A DNA stretch of 29,592 bases, taken from positions 1 through 29,592 of the forward strand of contig JBKQPR010000371.1 of assembly GCA_052144935.1 (NCBI GenBank), written 5' to 3'. Below are positions 22,548 through 29,592 of the stretch, piece after piece. How positions within the stretch are numbered: position 1 is the first letter of the stretch; each line of letters opens with the position of its first letter. The position numbers and the translations under genes were made by a program. The notes beneath the pieces were generated by a model, which saw only the letters and a list, made by a program, of their open reading frames with translations, did no database searches and had not been told where the DNA came from. The stretch is from JOPF133 sp052144935 (GTDB lineage Bacteria; Acidobacteriota; Terriglobia; Bryobacterales; Bryobacteraceae).

Positions 22548-23648
22548 ATGAGAACCTTGCTGCTGATGGTCTGGCAGTTCGGCCTGCTGGCGGGCGCGAA
22601 CGTTTTCGCCGATGTCGTCACGTTGAAGGATGGCCACCAGATCTCCGGGTTGGTCGAATCCGGAAACACCCAGGAAATTCGAATCAAGGTAGGCGATAAG
22701 TCACAAGCGATCGATGTCGATCAAGTTCGGTCGATCCAGTTCGGGGTTTCTGAACCTCCGGCTCCGAAGCCGGCAGCTCCGCCGGCGAAGGCCGAGTCTC
22801 CACCGGCAGGGGCAGCACCTTCGCTGGCAGCGGCCCCACCGCCGTCCCTCAAGGCCGCACCTCAGCCCGCAGCCGCCGCACCTCCCTCCCTGAGGGCCGC
22901 GCCTCCGTCCCTGAAGGCGGCACCTCCGCCGGCAGCGGCCGCACCTTCTCCCGCGGGGGCCGCGTCTCCGGTCCCAACGGCCGCACCTTCGCCAGCAGCC
23001 GCCGCACCTTCGCTGGCAGCCGCCGCGCCTCCGTCCCTGAAGGCCGCACCTTCGCCAGCAGCCGCCGCGCCTCCGTCCCTGAAGGCCGCACCTTCGCCGG
23101 GAACCGCGTCCATCCCGGCGCGGCCGGGGAGCATTACGCTCCCGGTTGGCACGGAGATCGCCGTTCGCACTATTGACCGCATCGGTTCGAAGAAGGCCGA
23201 CCTGAATCACGAGTATGCCGCGAGTCTGGACGATCCCGTTATCGTCGACGGGGTCGAGGTAGTGCCGGCGAACGCGAACGCCATCTTGCGGGTGACCGAG
23301 GCACATTCACCGACGCTTACCCATCGCGCCTCCCTATCCACATCCCTGGTGGCAGTGACCATCAACGGTCAGAGGGTCAATGTGGAAACCGGCAAGGTCG
23401 ATTCCAAAGCCGGATCGCAGGCCAAGAGGACGCTGACTGGCACCGCGGCCGGCGCGGGCGCCGGTGCGGCAATTGGAGCCGCGGCTGGTGGCGGCACTGG
23501 CGCCGCCGCGGGAGCTGGGGCCGGCGCCGCTGCGGGAACGGTCGCCGGAAAGCTGACGGGAAAAGGCGTCCAGATTGCTCCCGAGACCCGGTTCACGTAC
23601 AAGCTGACGCAGCCGGTCGCGATCAATTCTCAGGGGGGTTCCCGATGA
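22548..23648 (+). CDS. Secreted protein with Pro/Ala repeat region and Gly-zipper C-terminus
   Basis: Not a named family. ATG 22548 follows a strong AAGGAGG (22536-22542) by 5 nt. A signal peptide (RTLLLMVWQFGLLAGANVFA) leads into a small beta domain, ~22-68 (DVVTLKDGHQISGLVESGN, IDVDQVRSIQFG), that resembles the start of the next gene. Residues ~70-200 are low-complexity repeats of the type PSLKAAPSPAAAAP. Then come a beta-rich region (ITLPVGTEIAVRTIDRIGS, DPVIVDGVEVVPANANAILR), a ~50-residue glycine-zipper-like stretch (TAAGAGAGAAIGAAAGGG) that may insert into or line a membrane, and FTYKLTQPVAI. It is probably an outer-envelope protein. The stop overlaps the next start (ATGA). Confidence 0.82.
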   Translation: MRTLLLMVWQFGLLAGANVFADVVTLKDGHQISGLVESGNTQEIRIKVGDKSQAIDVDQVRSIQFGVSEPPAPKPAAPPAKAESPPAGAAPSLAAAPPPSLKAAPQPAAAAPPSLRAAPPSLKAAPPPAAAAPSPAGAASPVPTAAPSPAAAAPSLAAAAPPSLKAAPSPAAAAPPSLKAAPSPGTASIPARPGSITLPVGTEIAVRTIDRIGSKKADLNHEYAASLDDPVIVDGVEVVPANANAILRVTEAHSPTLTHRASLSTSLVAVTINGQRVNVETGKVDSKAGSQAKRTLTGTAAGAGAGAAIGAAAGGGTGAAAGAGAGAAAGTVAGKLTGKGVQIAPETRFTYKLTQPVAINSQGGSR

Positions 23649-24496
23649 CGGGCCGTTCGATAACCCTGGCCGCTACTCGGGCTGCACTCTTCGCGCTGCT
23701 GGTTTGCGCGCACGCCGACACCCTGATCCTCCGCGACGGCACACGCGTCACGGGCAGGTGGTGGGCCATGGATGCCAGCCAGATCAATTTTCTGGTGAAT
23801 AATCAGCTTCAGCAGTATCCCCGGTCGGACGTGTCGGCGGTGACTTTCGGCTCCGAAACCGTTGCGCCCGTAGCGCCGCCCACGCCCACGCAACCTTCCG
23901 GAGGCGTGCCGCCGGCCCAGCCCGCGCAACCTGCCGGAAGCGTGCCGCCGGCCCAGCCTGCGCAACCTGCCGGAAGTGTCCGGCCGCCCCCGCCCACGGA
24001 GCCTACTGGAATCGTGCGTCTGCCCCCAGCCCGCAGCCCCGCCGAACCGGCCCGCAGCCTCGCCGAACCGGAGGAGCCAGGCGCGGTTTACTTTCGGAAC
24101 GGCTCCGGAAACCTGGTACCACTGGAGCGCACACAGGCCGAAGCGCGAAAACGCGGCGCCACCCAATACTGGGAGATGCCGGGCGCCAGGTCGCCCATTC
24201 GATTGAAGACCGCGGCAAGCTTGCTGTTCGCCGTGCGATTGGCCAAGGGAATCGACCCCGACTCGTTCAGCCTGTTCCCTCTGGAGACGGCCAACGGCAG
24301 CCGGCGGACCAAGACCGACCCCAGAAGAAAGAATGCTCCGTTGACGGTGGCCTTCGATGTTACGAAGGCCGGTGAGTCCACTTACAACCTGACCGTCAAA
24401 GATCTGGCCCCCGGTGAATACGCCTTCAGTCCCGACGGCTCGAATGACGGTTATTGTTTCGGTGTCGATCCGGCCGCGCCTGGCGCGAACCAGTAA
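23645..24496 (+). CDS. Secreted protein with N-terminal beta module shared with its neighbour
   Basis: This is a 283-residue protein of unknown function. A signal peptide (TRAALFALLVCAHA) is followed by a ~50-residue module (DTLILRDGTRVTGRWWAMD, INFLVNNQLQQYPRSDVSAV, TFG) matching the layout of residues 22-68 of the preceding protein. A Pro-rich linker with VPPAQPAQPAGS repeats follows. The C-terminal ~130 residues (WEMPGARSPIRLKTAASLLF, AVRLAKGIDPDSFSLFPL, VAFDVTKAGESTYNLTVKD, LAPGEYAFSPDGSNDGYCFG) resemble a conserved C-terminal domain I recall from other acidobacterial secreted proteins. ATG 23645 lies within the previous stop, so translation is coupled. Confidence 0.82.
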   Translation: MTGRSITLAATRAALFALLVCAHADTLILRDGTRVTGRWWAMDASQINFLVNNQLQQYPRSDVSAVTFGSETVAPVAPPTPTQPSGGVPPAQPAQPAGSVPPAQPAQPAGSVRPPPPTEPTGIVRLPPARSPAEPARSLAEPEEPGAVYFRNGSGNLVPLERTQAEARKRGATQYWEMPGARSPIRLKTAASLLFAVRLAKGIDPDSFSLFPLETANGSRRTKTDPRRKNAPLTVAFDVTKAGESTYNLTVKDLAPGEYAFSPDGSNDGYCFGVDPAAPGANQ

Positions 24497-24531
24497 CGCA
24501 CGAAGGCGAAGGCTTCCTCCTTTACCGCCCG

Positions 24532-24960
24532 CTATCGTCGTGGTTTGTGGCGTGCTTGGCTTGAGAACGGATTGCGCAAAGTGACGGTTTCAATTCTTTG
24601 GCCATCTTGCATGTCTTCGGTGTAAAGCATGCTCGATCCAGCCTCGATCGCCGCCGCGATCACCAAGGCATCGAAAACGTGATAGCCGTATCGCTGCGCG
24701 ATCTGCAGCGCTCTCTCGTGTGTCTCCAGAGTGAGAGGAACAACCGAGGGACACAGGACGCGAATCGCGGCGAGCGCCTGCAAAACCTCCTCCCAGCCGA
24801 AACCGAGTTTGCGTTTCGCGATCGCCACGAATTCATTCAGCACCTGGACTCCGATCACGCCGCCCTCGCCCAGGAGCATCCTCGCCGTCTGGTTGCGCGG
24901 ATCCTCTTCGCGAAAGGCGTAGATCAGTACGTTGGTGTCGAAGAACGGACTAACGTTCAT
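24532..24960 (-). CDS. vapC: PIN-domain toxin (VapC family)
   Basis: This is a 142-residue Mg-dependent ribonuclease toxin. The acidic active-site set is visible: Asp8 (PFFDTNVLIYAF), Glu43 (VLNEFVAIA), Asp97 (HVFDALVIAAAI) and Asp116 (MLYTEDMQDG). Length and order fit PIN toxins. The start overlaps the upstream AbrB-type antitoxin by 11 nt, so the two are coupled. It is convergent with the secreted operon. Confidence 0.93.
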   Translation of the reverse strand: MNVSPFFDTNVLIYAFREEDPRNQTARMLLGEGGVIGVQVLNEFVAIAKRKLGFGWEEVLQALAAIRVLCPSVVPLTLETHERALQIAQRYGYHVFDALVIAAAIEAGSSMLYTEDMQDGQRIETVTLRNPFSSQARHKPRR

Positions 24961-25180
24961 TGGCCTCTTCGCGGTCGAACTTGAAGCCGGGAGGGAAAGG
25001 GCGTGCCAGGCGGCGGATGGCCTCTAGAGCCTTCTCCTTCGACTGGTCGCGTGCAACCTTAAAGTCCCGCTTCCCGGCGATCGAGACCTCGATCCGATCG
25101 CCCTCCTTGAGGCCGAGCGCGTTCACTATCGAGGCGGGAAGGCGCACCGCCAAGCTATTTCCCCATTTCGAAACCCGCAT
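24950..25180 (-). CDS. AbrB/VapB-type antitoxin
   Basis: This is a 76-residue DNA-binding antitoxin. The swapped-hairpin AbrB domain is at the start: MRVSKWGNSLAVRLPASIV, NALGLKEGDRIEVSI. The C-terminal part (ALEAIRRLARPFPPGFKFDR, EEANER) is the toxin-binding tail. ATG 25180 is chosen because the AbrB domain begins there; an in-frame ATG at 25195 would add five residues. On this strand a TACAAT box lies ~18 nt upstream of ATG 25180, preceded by TTGCGC at 18 nt, a weak promoter. It probably autorepresses the pair. Confidence 0.88.
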   Translation of the reverse strand: MRVSKWGNSLAVRLPASIVNALGLKEGDRIEVSIAGKRDFKVARDQSKEKALEAIRRLARPFPPGFKFDREEANER

Positions 25181-25372
25181 AAAAGATATACCCATACGAT
25201 TGTATATCCCGTGGCACGGCGCGCGCAACCTGCTGCTGGTAGTGTGCCAATTGTGGCGCAGTATCCGCTGCTGGGGCACCGGCGATTAACCAGTTCGGAG
25301 AGCGCCACGCTCCATAACGTGTCGCGGAAGGAAGATAGTGAATTGTAGGCCGCCGATTAAGCCCCGCTGGCA

Positions 25373-25656
25373 TTAAATCTCTTCTCCCCATGCAGAGCTT
25401 TCCCTTTGCGTGTGCATACCCAACTTCGTAGAACACGTTCGGGTTCCTGCTTTTCATATCCGCAACGATGATGTCGGCGATATTCAATCTGACGATAGAT
25501 GCGCTCCAGAATCCCCTCTCTATAGATCTGCTCGTCAACACGTTCCGCCAAGATGCCAAGGCCCTTTGCGGTCTCTTTGATTCCCAGACGATAGAGATCA
25601 TCAAATCCTTGGTCAAATGGCATAAGAACGAATGCGAAGATGGCGTCCTGGCTCAT
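25373..25656 (-). pseudogene. Broken nucleoside 2-deoxyribosyltransferase/TIR-like gene
   Basis: From ATG 25656 the frame reads MSQDAIFAFVLMPFDQGFDD, then IKETAKGLGILAERVDEQIY and EGILERIYRQI. After about 25485 the family sequence continues in another frame as NIADIIVADMKSRNPNVFY, EVGYAHAKGK. FVLMPFD, ERVDEQI, ADIIVADM and NPNVFYEVGYAHA are hallmarks of the nucleoside 2-deoxyribosyltransferase-like (TIR/DRHyd-related) proteins. There is thus at least one frameshift at ~25480-25492, and the C-terminus is missing. It could be an NAD- or nucleotide-cleaving defence protein remnant. The far end is uncertain. Confidence 0.75.
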
Positions 25657-25917
25657 CAGAACCAATATTCGCACAGTGATCTGCTCCCGGCGGATCCCGT
25701 TCCCGCCGTACTTGGATTTTCCAGGGGGGCGCCCGCTCGGAAGTTGGACACACTTCACCGTGCGGGATGGAGGTTAAACTTTAGAATTCCTATGGCGGGC
25801 GGCGGCTTACGACCCCGCCGCCCGAGTCTCCGCCGCCTGCGCCCGAACTGCCAGCCCCTTCGAGCCGTTCGCGCCCCCGCAAGCCCACGGTACACTGAAA
25901 GTTCATGGGAGAAATTC

Positions 25918-27078
25918 TTGGGAATTACGGTGGGAGTAGTGGCCGAATCCGCGCCCGAAGAGCGGCGCGTGGCGATGGTTCCGGGCGCGCTCGGGGTGCT
26001 CAATAAGACCGGGGTCGAATGGCTGCTGGAAACGGGGGCCGGCGCGGCAGCCGGCTTTGCGGATTCCGAATACACCGCCAAAGGCGCGCGCATCGCCCTC
26101 GGCCGGGCGGAGGTTTTCGCGGCGGCCGACGCGATTTTACAAGTGCGCACTCCAGGCGCCAACCCCGAAAACGCGGCCGCCGATCTATCGCTCTACCGCC
26201 GCGGCCAGACCGTTATCGGATTCGGCGAACCCTTGACGGCCGTGGATGCGGCTCGCGCGCTGGCCGCGCGCGGAGTCAGTTTTCTGGCCATGGAGCTGAT
26301 GCCGCGCGTCACGCGCGCGCAATCCATGGACGCGCTTTCTTCCATGGCCACGGTGGCTGGATATAAGGCCGCGCTGATCGCCGCCGACAACCTGCCGCGA
26401 ATGTTTCCCATGCTGATGACCGCCGGGGGCACCGTGGCGCCGGCGCGCGTGCTGGTGATCGGCGCGGGAGTGGCGGGGCTGCAAGCCATCGCCACGGCCC
26501 GGCGCCTGGGCGCGGTGGTGAGCGGCTACGATATCCGTCCGGCGGTGAAGGAGCAGGTGGAAAGCCTGGGCGCGCGCTTCGTAGTGCTGGAGATCGAATC
26601 CGCCGGCGCCGAGGACCGGGGCGGCTACGCCAAAGCCATGGGCGAGGATTACTACCGCCGCCAGCGCGAGCTGCTGGGCGACGTGCTGGCCGGGCAGAAC
26701 GTCGTAATTACCACCGCGGCGGTGCCCGGCAAGAAAGCTCCCGTCCTGATCACCCGCCAGATGGTGGCGCGCATGGCGCCCGGATCGCTGATCGTGGACA
26801 TCGCGCCCGGCAACTGCGAGCTGACGCGGCCCGGCGAAGTGGTGGAAGCCGCCGGCGTGCGCATCTTCGGCCCGCTCAACCTGGCCTCCACCATCCCGTA
26901 TCATGCCAGCCAAATGTACGCCAAAAACATCGCCACCTTTCTGAAGTACCTGATCAAAGACGGCCGCATCGCGCTCGACCGCACGGACGAAATCGTGCGC
27001 GAGACGCTGGTCACCCACGCGGGCGAAGTGGTCCATCCGCGAGTGCTGGAAGCGCTGGGAGCCACGCATGCCGTCTAG
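25918..27078 (+). CDS. pntAA: NAD(P) transhydrogenase alpha subunit, soluble part
   Basis: Binds NAD(H) in the proton-translocating transhydrogenase, which uses the proton gradient to make NADPH from NADH. From TTG 25918 the protein has 386 residues, the size of the separate PntAA of three-subunit enzymes. Start: (M)GITVGVVAESAPEERRVAM, preceded by GGGAGAAA about 6 nt upstream; the frame is open further up but without conserved sequence. Landmarks: FLAMELMPRVTRAQSMDALS, SMATVAGYKAALIAAD, the Rossmann loop LVIGAGVAGLQAIATARRL, GYDIRPAVKEQVESLGARF and LIVDIAPGNCELTRPGEVV. It overlaps the next gene by 11 nt. Confidence 0.96.
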   Translation: MGITVGVVAESAPEERRVAMVPGALGVLNKTGVEWLLETGAGAAAGFADSEYTAKGARIALGRAEVFAAADAILQVRTPGANPENAAADLSLYRRGQTVIGFGEPLTAVDAARALAARGVSFLAMELMPRVTRAQSMDALSSMATVAGYKAALIAADNLPRMFPMLMTAGGTVAPARVLVIGAGVAGLQAIATARRLGAVVSGYDIRPAVKEQVESLGARFVVLEIESAGAEDRGGYAKAMGEDYYRRQRELLGDVLAGQNVVITTAAVPGKKAPVLITRQMVARMAPGSLIVDIAPGNCELTRPGEVVEAAGVRIFGPLNLASTIPYHASQMYAKNIATFLKYLIKDGRIALDRTDEIVRETLVTHAGEVVHPRVLEALGATHAV

Positions 27079-27364
27079 TCTCGAACTCGGCCTCTATATT
27101 TTCATGCTGGCCACCTTTCTGGGCCTGGAGGTGATCCGCAAGGTTTCGCCGCTCTTGCACACGCCGCTGATGTCGCTTACCAACGCGATTTCGGCCATTT
27201 CGGTGGTGGGCGCCATCCTGATCACGGGCGCCCAGGGAGCTACCACGCTGAGCAAGGTGCTGGGCTTCATCGCCATCACCGCCGCGGTCACCAACATCGT
27301 GAGCGGCTTCCTGATCACCGACCGCATGCTTAAAATGTTCAAGCGGCGCGAAGGGAAAAAGTAG
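27068..27364 (+). CDS. pntAB: NAD(P) transhydrogenase alpha subunit, membrane part
   Basis: A 98-residue membrane subunit equivalent to the C-terminal helices of fused PntA; helps form the proton channel. Helices: ELGLYIFMLATFLGLEVIRK, LMSLTNAISAISVVGAILIT and LGFIAITAAVTNIVSGFLIT. The LTNAISAISVVGA motif is typical. A basic tail (KMFKRREGKK) follows. Its stop abuts the pntB start, so all three subunits are one operon. Confidence 0.95.
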   Translation: MPSSLELGLYIFMLATFLGLEVIRKVSPLLHTPLMSLTNAISAISVVGAILITGAQGATTLSKVLGFIAITAAVTNIVSGFLITDRMLKMFKRREGKK

Positions 27365-28741
27365 ATGCCGCACCTGGTGAATTACCTCTACATTGTGGCG
27401 GCGGCGCTGTTCGTCCTCTCGCTGAAGTGGATGAATTCCCCGGCCACCGCGCGGCGCGGCGTGTTTGCGGGCGAGACCGGCATGCTGCTGGCGGTCACCG
27501 GCACGCTGCTGGCGCAGCACGTGTTCAATTGGCAGTGGGTGCTGGCGGCGTTCTTCATCGGCACGGCCGTGGGGGTGCCCATCGCGTACATCATGCCGAT
27601 GACCGCGGTGCCGCAGCGGACCGCGCTCTCGCACGCCTGCGGGGCACTGGCGGCCGCGCTGGTGGGCACGGCGGAATACTACCGCGAAACGCCCCACGGG
27701 TTCACCATGGCGGCGCTGGTGATCGAGACGCTGCTCGGCTTTCTCACCTTCACGGGCAGCCTGATGGCCATGGGCAAGCTGCAGGAGATTCTGCCCTCGC
27801 GGCCCATCACTTACCGCAACCAGAACCTCATCAACCTGGTGCTGTTCGCGATTGCCGTGGGGCTGGGGGTGCGGTTGATCGCGGTCCCCACGGACACCTG
27901 GATCTTCCCCATTTTCGCCGGCCTGGCGCTGCTGTTCGGGGTGCTGCTGATCGTTCCCATCGGCGGCGCCGATATGCCCACGGTGATCGCGCTGCTGAAC
28001 TCTTATGCCGGACTGTCGGCCTGCGCCATGGGCTTCGCGCTGGATAACAAGCTGCTGGTGATCGCCGGCGCGCTGGATGGCTCGTCGGGGCTGATCCTGT
28101 CGATCATCATGTGCAAGGCCATGAACCGCTCCTTCACCAACGTGCTGTTCGGCGCGTTCGGACAGTTGCAGGCCGCGGGCGCGGGCAAGGCCGAGCAGCG
28201 CCACGTGCGGAGCGCCAGCGCCGAAGAGGCGGCCGCGATCCTGGATGCCGCCTCCAGCGTGATCGTCGTGCCGGGATATGGCCTGGCGGTGGCGCAGGCG
28301 CAGCACAAGATCCGCGAGCTGTTCGACAACCTGACGCGGCGCGGCGTGGACGTGAAGTTCGCCATCCATCCGGTGGCCGGACGCATGCCCGGCCATATGA
28401 ACGTGCTGCTGGCGGAGGCCGACATCCCCTACGACAAGCTGGTCGAGATGGACGAGATCAACTCCGAATTCGCCCAGTGCGATGTGGCCCTGGTGATCGG
28501 CGCCAACGACGTGACCAACCCGGCCGCACGCCACGACAAGTCCAGCCCGATTTACGGCATGCCGATTCTGGACGTGGACAAGGCGCGCACGGTGATGGTG
28601 ATCAAGCGCTCGATGAGCCCCGGCTTCGCGGGCATCGACAACGAGTTGTACTACATGGACAGGACCCTGATGCTCTTCGGCGACGCCAAGGCGTTTGTCT
28701 CGGACATCCTCAAGGAGCTGCCCGCGCGGGTAGCGGCGTAG
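27365..28741 (+). CDS. pntB: NAD(P) transhydrogenase beta subunit
   Basis: This 458-residue subunit carries most of the membrane domain and the NADP(H)-binding domain. About eight or nine helices lie in residues 1-265 (YLYIVAAALFVLSLKWM, IPIGGADMPTVIALLNSYAG-like region with GGADMPTVIALLNSYAGLS). The NADP domain (~295-458) has VIVVPGYGLAVAQAQHKI, KFAIHPVAGRMPGHMNVLLA, ADIPYDKLVEMDEINSEF, LVIGANDVTNPAARHDKSS and MLFGDAKAFVSDILKEL. All key motifs are intact. ATG 27365 follows the pntAB stop directly; the end of pntAB (GGGAAAAAG) provides a weak ribosome site. Confidence 0.97.
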   Translation: MPHLVNYLYIVAAALFVLSLKWMNSPATARRGVFAGETGMLLAVTGTLLAQHVFNWQWVLAAFFIGTAVGVPIAYIMPMTAVPQRTALSHACGALAAALVGTAEYYRETPHGFTMAALVIETLLGFLTFTGSLMAMGKLQEILPSRPITYRNQNLINLVLFAIAVGLGVRLIAVPTDTWIFPIFAGLALLFGVLLIVPIGGADMPTVIALLNSYAGLSACAMGFALDNKLLVIAGALDGSSGLILSIIMCKAMNRSFTNVLFGAFGQLQAAGAGKAEQRHVRSASAEEAAAILDAASSVIVVPGYGLAVAQAQHKIRELFDNLTRRGVDVKFAIHPVAGRMPGHMNVLLAEADIPYDKLVEMDEINSEFAQCDVALVIGANDVTNPAARHDKSSPIYGMPILDVDKARTVMVIKRSMSPGFAGIDNELYYMDRTLMLFGDAKAFVSDILKELPARVAA

Positions 28742-28775
28742 GCGTAGGAAAAGGAGCCCCGAGGCGGAATCGCAA

Positions 28776-29489
28776 ATGCTGGCTGTCCATTTGGAAAACG
28801 GCTTGGTCACGCTGCGGCAGGCGCCCGTGCCGCGCCGTCCCGAAGGCTACGCGCTGTTGCGGACGCTCGTGGCGGGCATCTGCAACACCGATCTGGAGCT
28901 GCAGCGCGGTTACTACGGGTTCGCCGGCACGCCGGGCCACGAATTCGTGGCCGAGGTGGTGGAGTCGGATACGCCGGAACTGCGGGGCCGGCGCGTGGTG
29001 GGCGAGATCAATCTGGCCTGCACGCACTGCGAATGGTGCCGCCAGGGGCTGGGACGGCACTGTCCCTTGAGGACGGTGCTGGGGATTGTCAATCAGCCGG
29101 GCGCGTTCCAGGAATTCTTCGTGCTGCCGGATCGCAATCTGCACGTGCTGCCGGAGGACCTGCCGCCGGAGCGGGCGGTATTCGCCGAACCGCTGGCCGC
29201 GGCGTGCGAGATCCTCGACCAGGTGCAAATCCCGCGGCACGAGCCGATCGCGGTGCTGGGCGATGGCAAGCTGGGGCTGCTGATTTCGATGCTGTTGGCC
29301 GCGCATGGCTACCCCGTGCGCCAATTCGGCCGGCACGCGGAGAAACTGCGGATTGCCGCGCGCGAAGGCGTGGCGGTGGAGTTGGTCGAGGGACCTCTGC
29401 CGGTGGCCGCATACGGCTGGGTGGTGGACGCCACGGGCAGCCCCGAGGGCCTGCACAGCGCCATATCCTTCGGCGCTCGCCAGAAGTGA
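28776..29489 (+). CDS. Zinc-dependent alcohol dehydrogenase-like (MDR) protein, C-terminally truncated
   Basis: This medium-chain dehydrogenase/reductase reads for 237 residues, whereas relatives have ~320-350. The GroES-like domain has catalytic zinc ligands Cys36 region (GICNTDLELQRG) and GHEFVAEVVES, and a structural zinc cluster of four Cys (CTHCEWCRQGLGRHC). The Rossmann domain starts AVLGDGKLGLLISMLLAAHG. The sequence is normal until WVVDATGSPEGLHSAI and then reads SFGARQK and stops, so the last ~90 residues are missing. Right after this, motifs resembling IS21-family ends appear, suggesting interruption by an insertion. It starts 34 nt after pntB and may be read from the same transcript. 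Confidence 0.85.
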   Translation: MLAVHLENGLVTLRQAPVPRRPEGYALLRTLVAGICNTDLELQRGYYGFAGTPGHEFVAEVVESDTPELRGRRVVGEINLACTHCEWCRQGLGRHCPLRTVLGIVNQPGAFQEFFVLPDRNLHVLPEDLPPERAVFAEPLAAACEILDQVQIPRHEPIAVLGDGKLGLLISMLLAAHGYPVRQFGRHAEKLRIAAREGVAVELVEGPLPVAAYGWVVDATGSPEGLHSAISFGARQK

Positions 29490-29592
29490 CCCGCCTGTGC
29501 TTTCTAAGAATGACCCATTGGGCCGTTAGAGCCTTTTGCGAGTGGCCCATATCCAGGGCTAAAGATCTGTCCGGGGAGGCTACGCGGTGAGA
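29463..29592. mobile_element. Probable end of an IS21-like insertion sequence, running off the window
   Basis: Three related motifs follow the break in the dehydrogenase gene: CCAGAAGTGACCCGCC (~29480), CTAAGAATGACCCATT (~29504) and GCGAGTGGCCCATATC (~29538). Repeated AxTGACCC-type motifs near the ends are typical of IS21-family elements. The exact tip is unclear: 29463-29496, with a TG at 29496-29497 as one candidate. No transposase is visible because the window ends at 29592. Confidence 0.45.

Noticed and set aside
25155..25616. 153-codon minus-strand frame as an intact gene
   Set aside because: Only its middle matches a family; it lacks the N-terminal half, which is in another frame, and its end overlaps the antitoxin start, so it is part of a pseudogene.
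27011..28810. 599-codon antisense frame over pntB
   Set aside because: His/Arg/Gln-rich shadow of a strongly conserved gene.

Overview
The window is high-GC bacterial DNA. It carries many secreted proteins of unknown function, a GH2 glycosidase, an esterase/SMP-30 fusion, a DUF4159 protein, two-component and TPR proteins, type II toxin-antitoxin pairs, and GC-rich palindromic repeats between genes. This mix fits Acidobacteriota, most likely a Solibacter/Bryobacter-type lineage. That placement is inferred from gene content and repeat style; no rRNA is present.

Layout. 0.3-5.1 kb: carbohydrate-active secreted enzymes, namely a GH2 exo-glycosidase whose last ~40 codons are frameshifted, then an esterase-gluconolactonase fusion, separated by a degenerate GC-rich repeat tract. 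5.2-10.9 kb: a small secreted protein, an overlapping sensor kinase/OmpR-type regulator pair, and two secreted TPR-type proteins. 11.0-13.8 kb: a YkgJ-type Cys-cluster protein, a HEPN-domain protein with a tightly linked partner, a decayed region, and a MerR-type regulator with a strong promoter. 13.8-14.7 kb: a 69-bp tandem-repeat array that is probably non-coding. 14.8-17.0 kb: DUF4159 and DUF423 proteins, a zinc-ribbon protein and rpsU. 17.1-20.6 kb: central carbon genes glgC, eno and gpmA; eno and gpmA overlap by 4 nt. 20.7-25.7 kb: an accessory islet with a ParE/RelE-type pair, a three-gene operon of secreted proteins, a VapBC-type pair and a broken nucleoside-deoxyribosyltransferase-like gene. 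25.9-28.7 kb: a three-subunit proton-translocating transhydrogenase operon. 28.8-29.5 kb: a zinc-dependent dehydrogenase that loses its C-terminus where IS21-like terminal motifs begin.

How the parts work together. glgC, eno/gpmA and pnt link glycogen synthesis, lower glycolysis and NADPH balance. The kinase/regulator pair is followed by secreted TPR proteins that it may control. The accessory modules sit between housekeeping blocks.

Non-coding structure is the most unusual aspect. Three long imperfect palindromes (5027-5114, 15622-15770, 18385-18502) lie at gene ends. An 18-nt motif, GCGACCGTNAGGGAGCGG, recurs between 3.2 and 9.5 kb. A G/C core, GGGTGCCCYCTGGGCYCG, is shared by two of the palindromes and also occurs inside coding sequence. 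No tRNA, rRNA or CRISPR array was seen.
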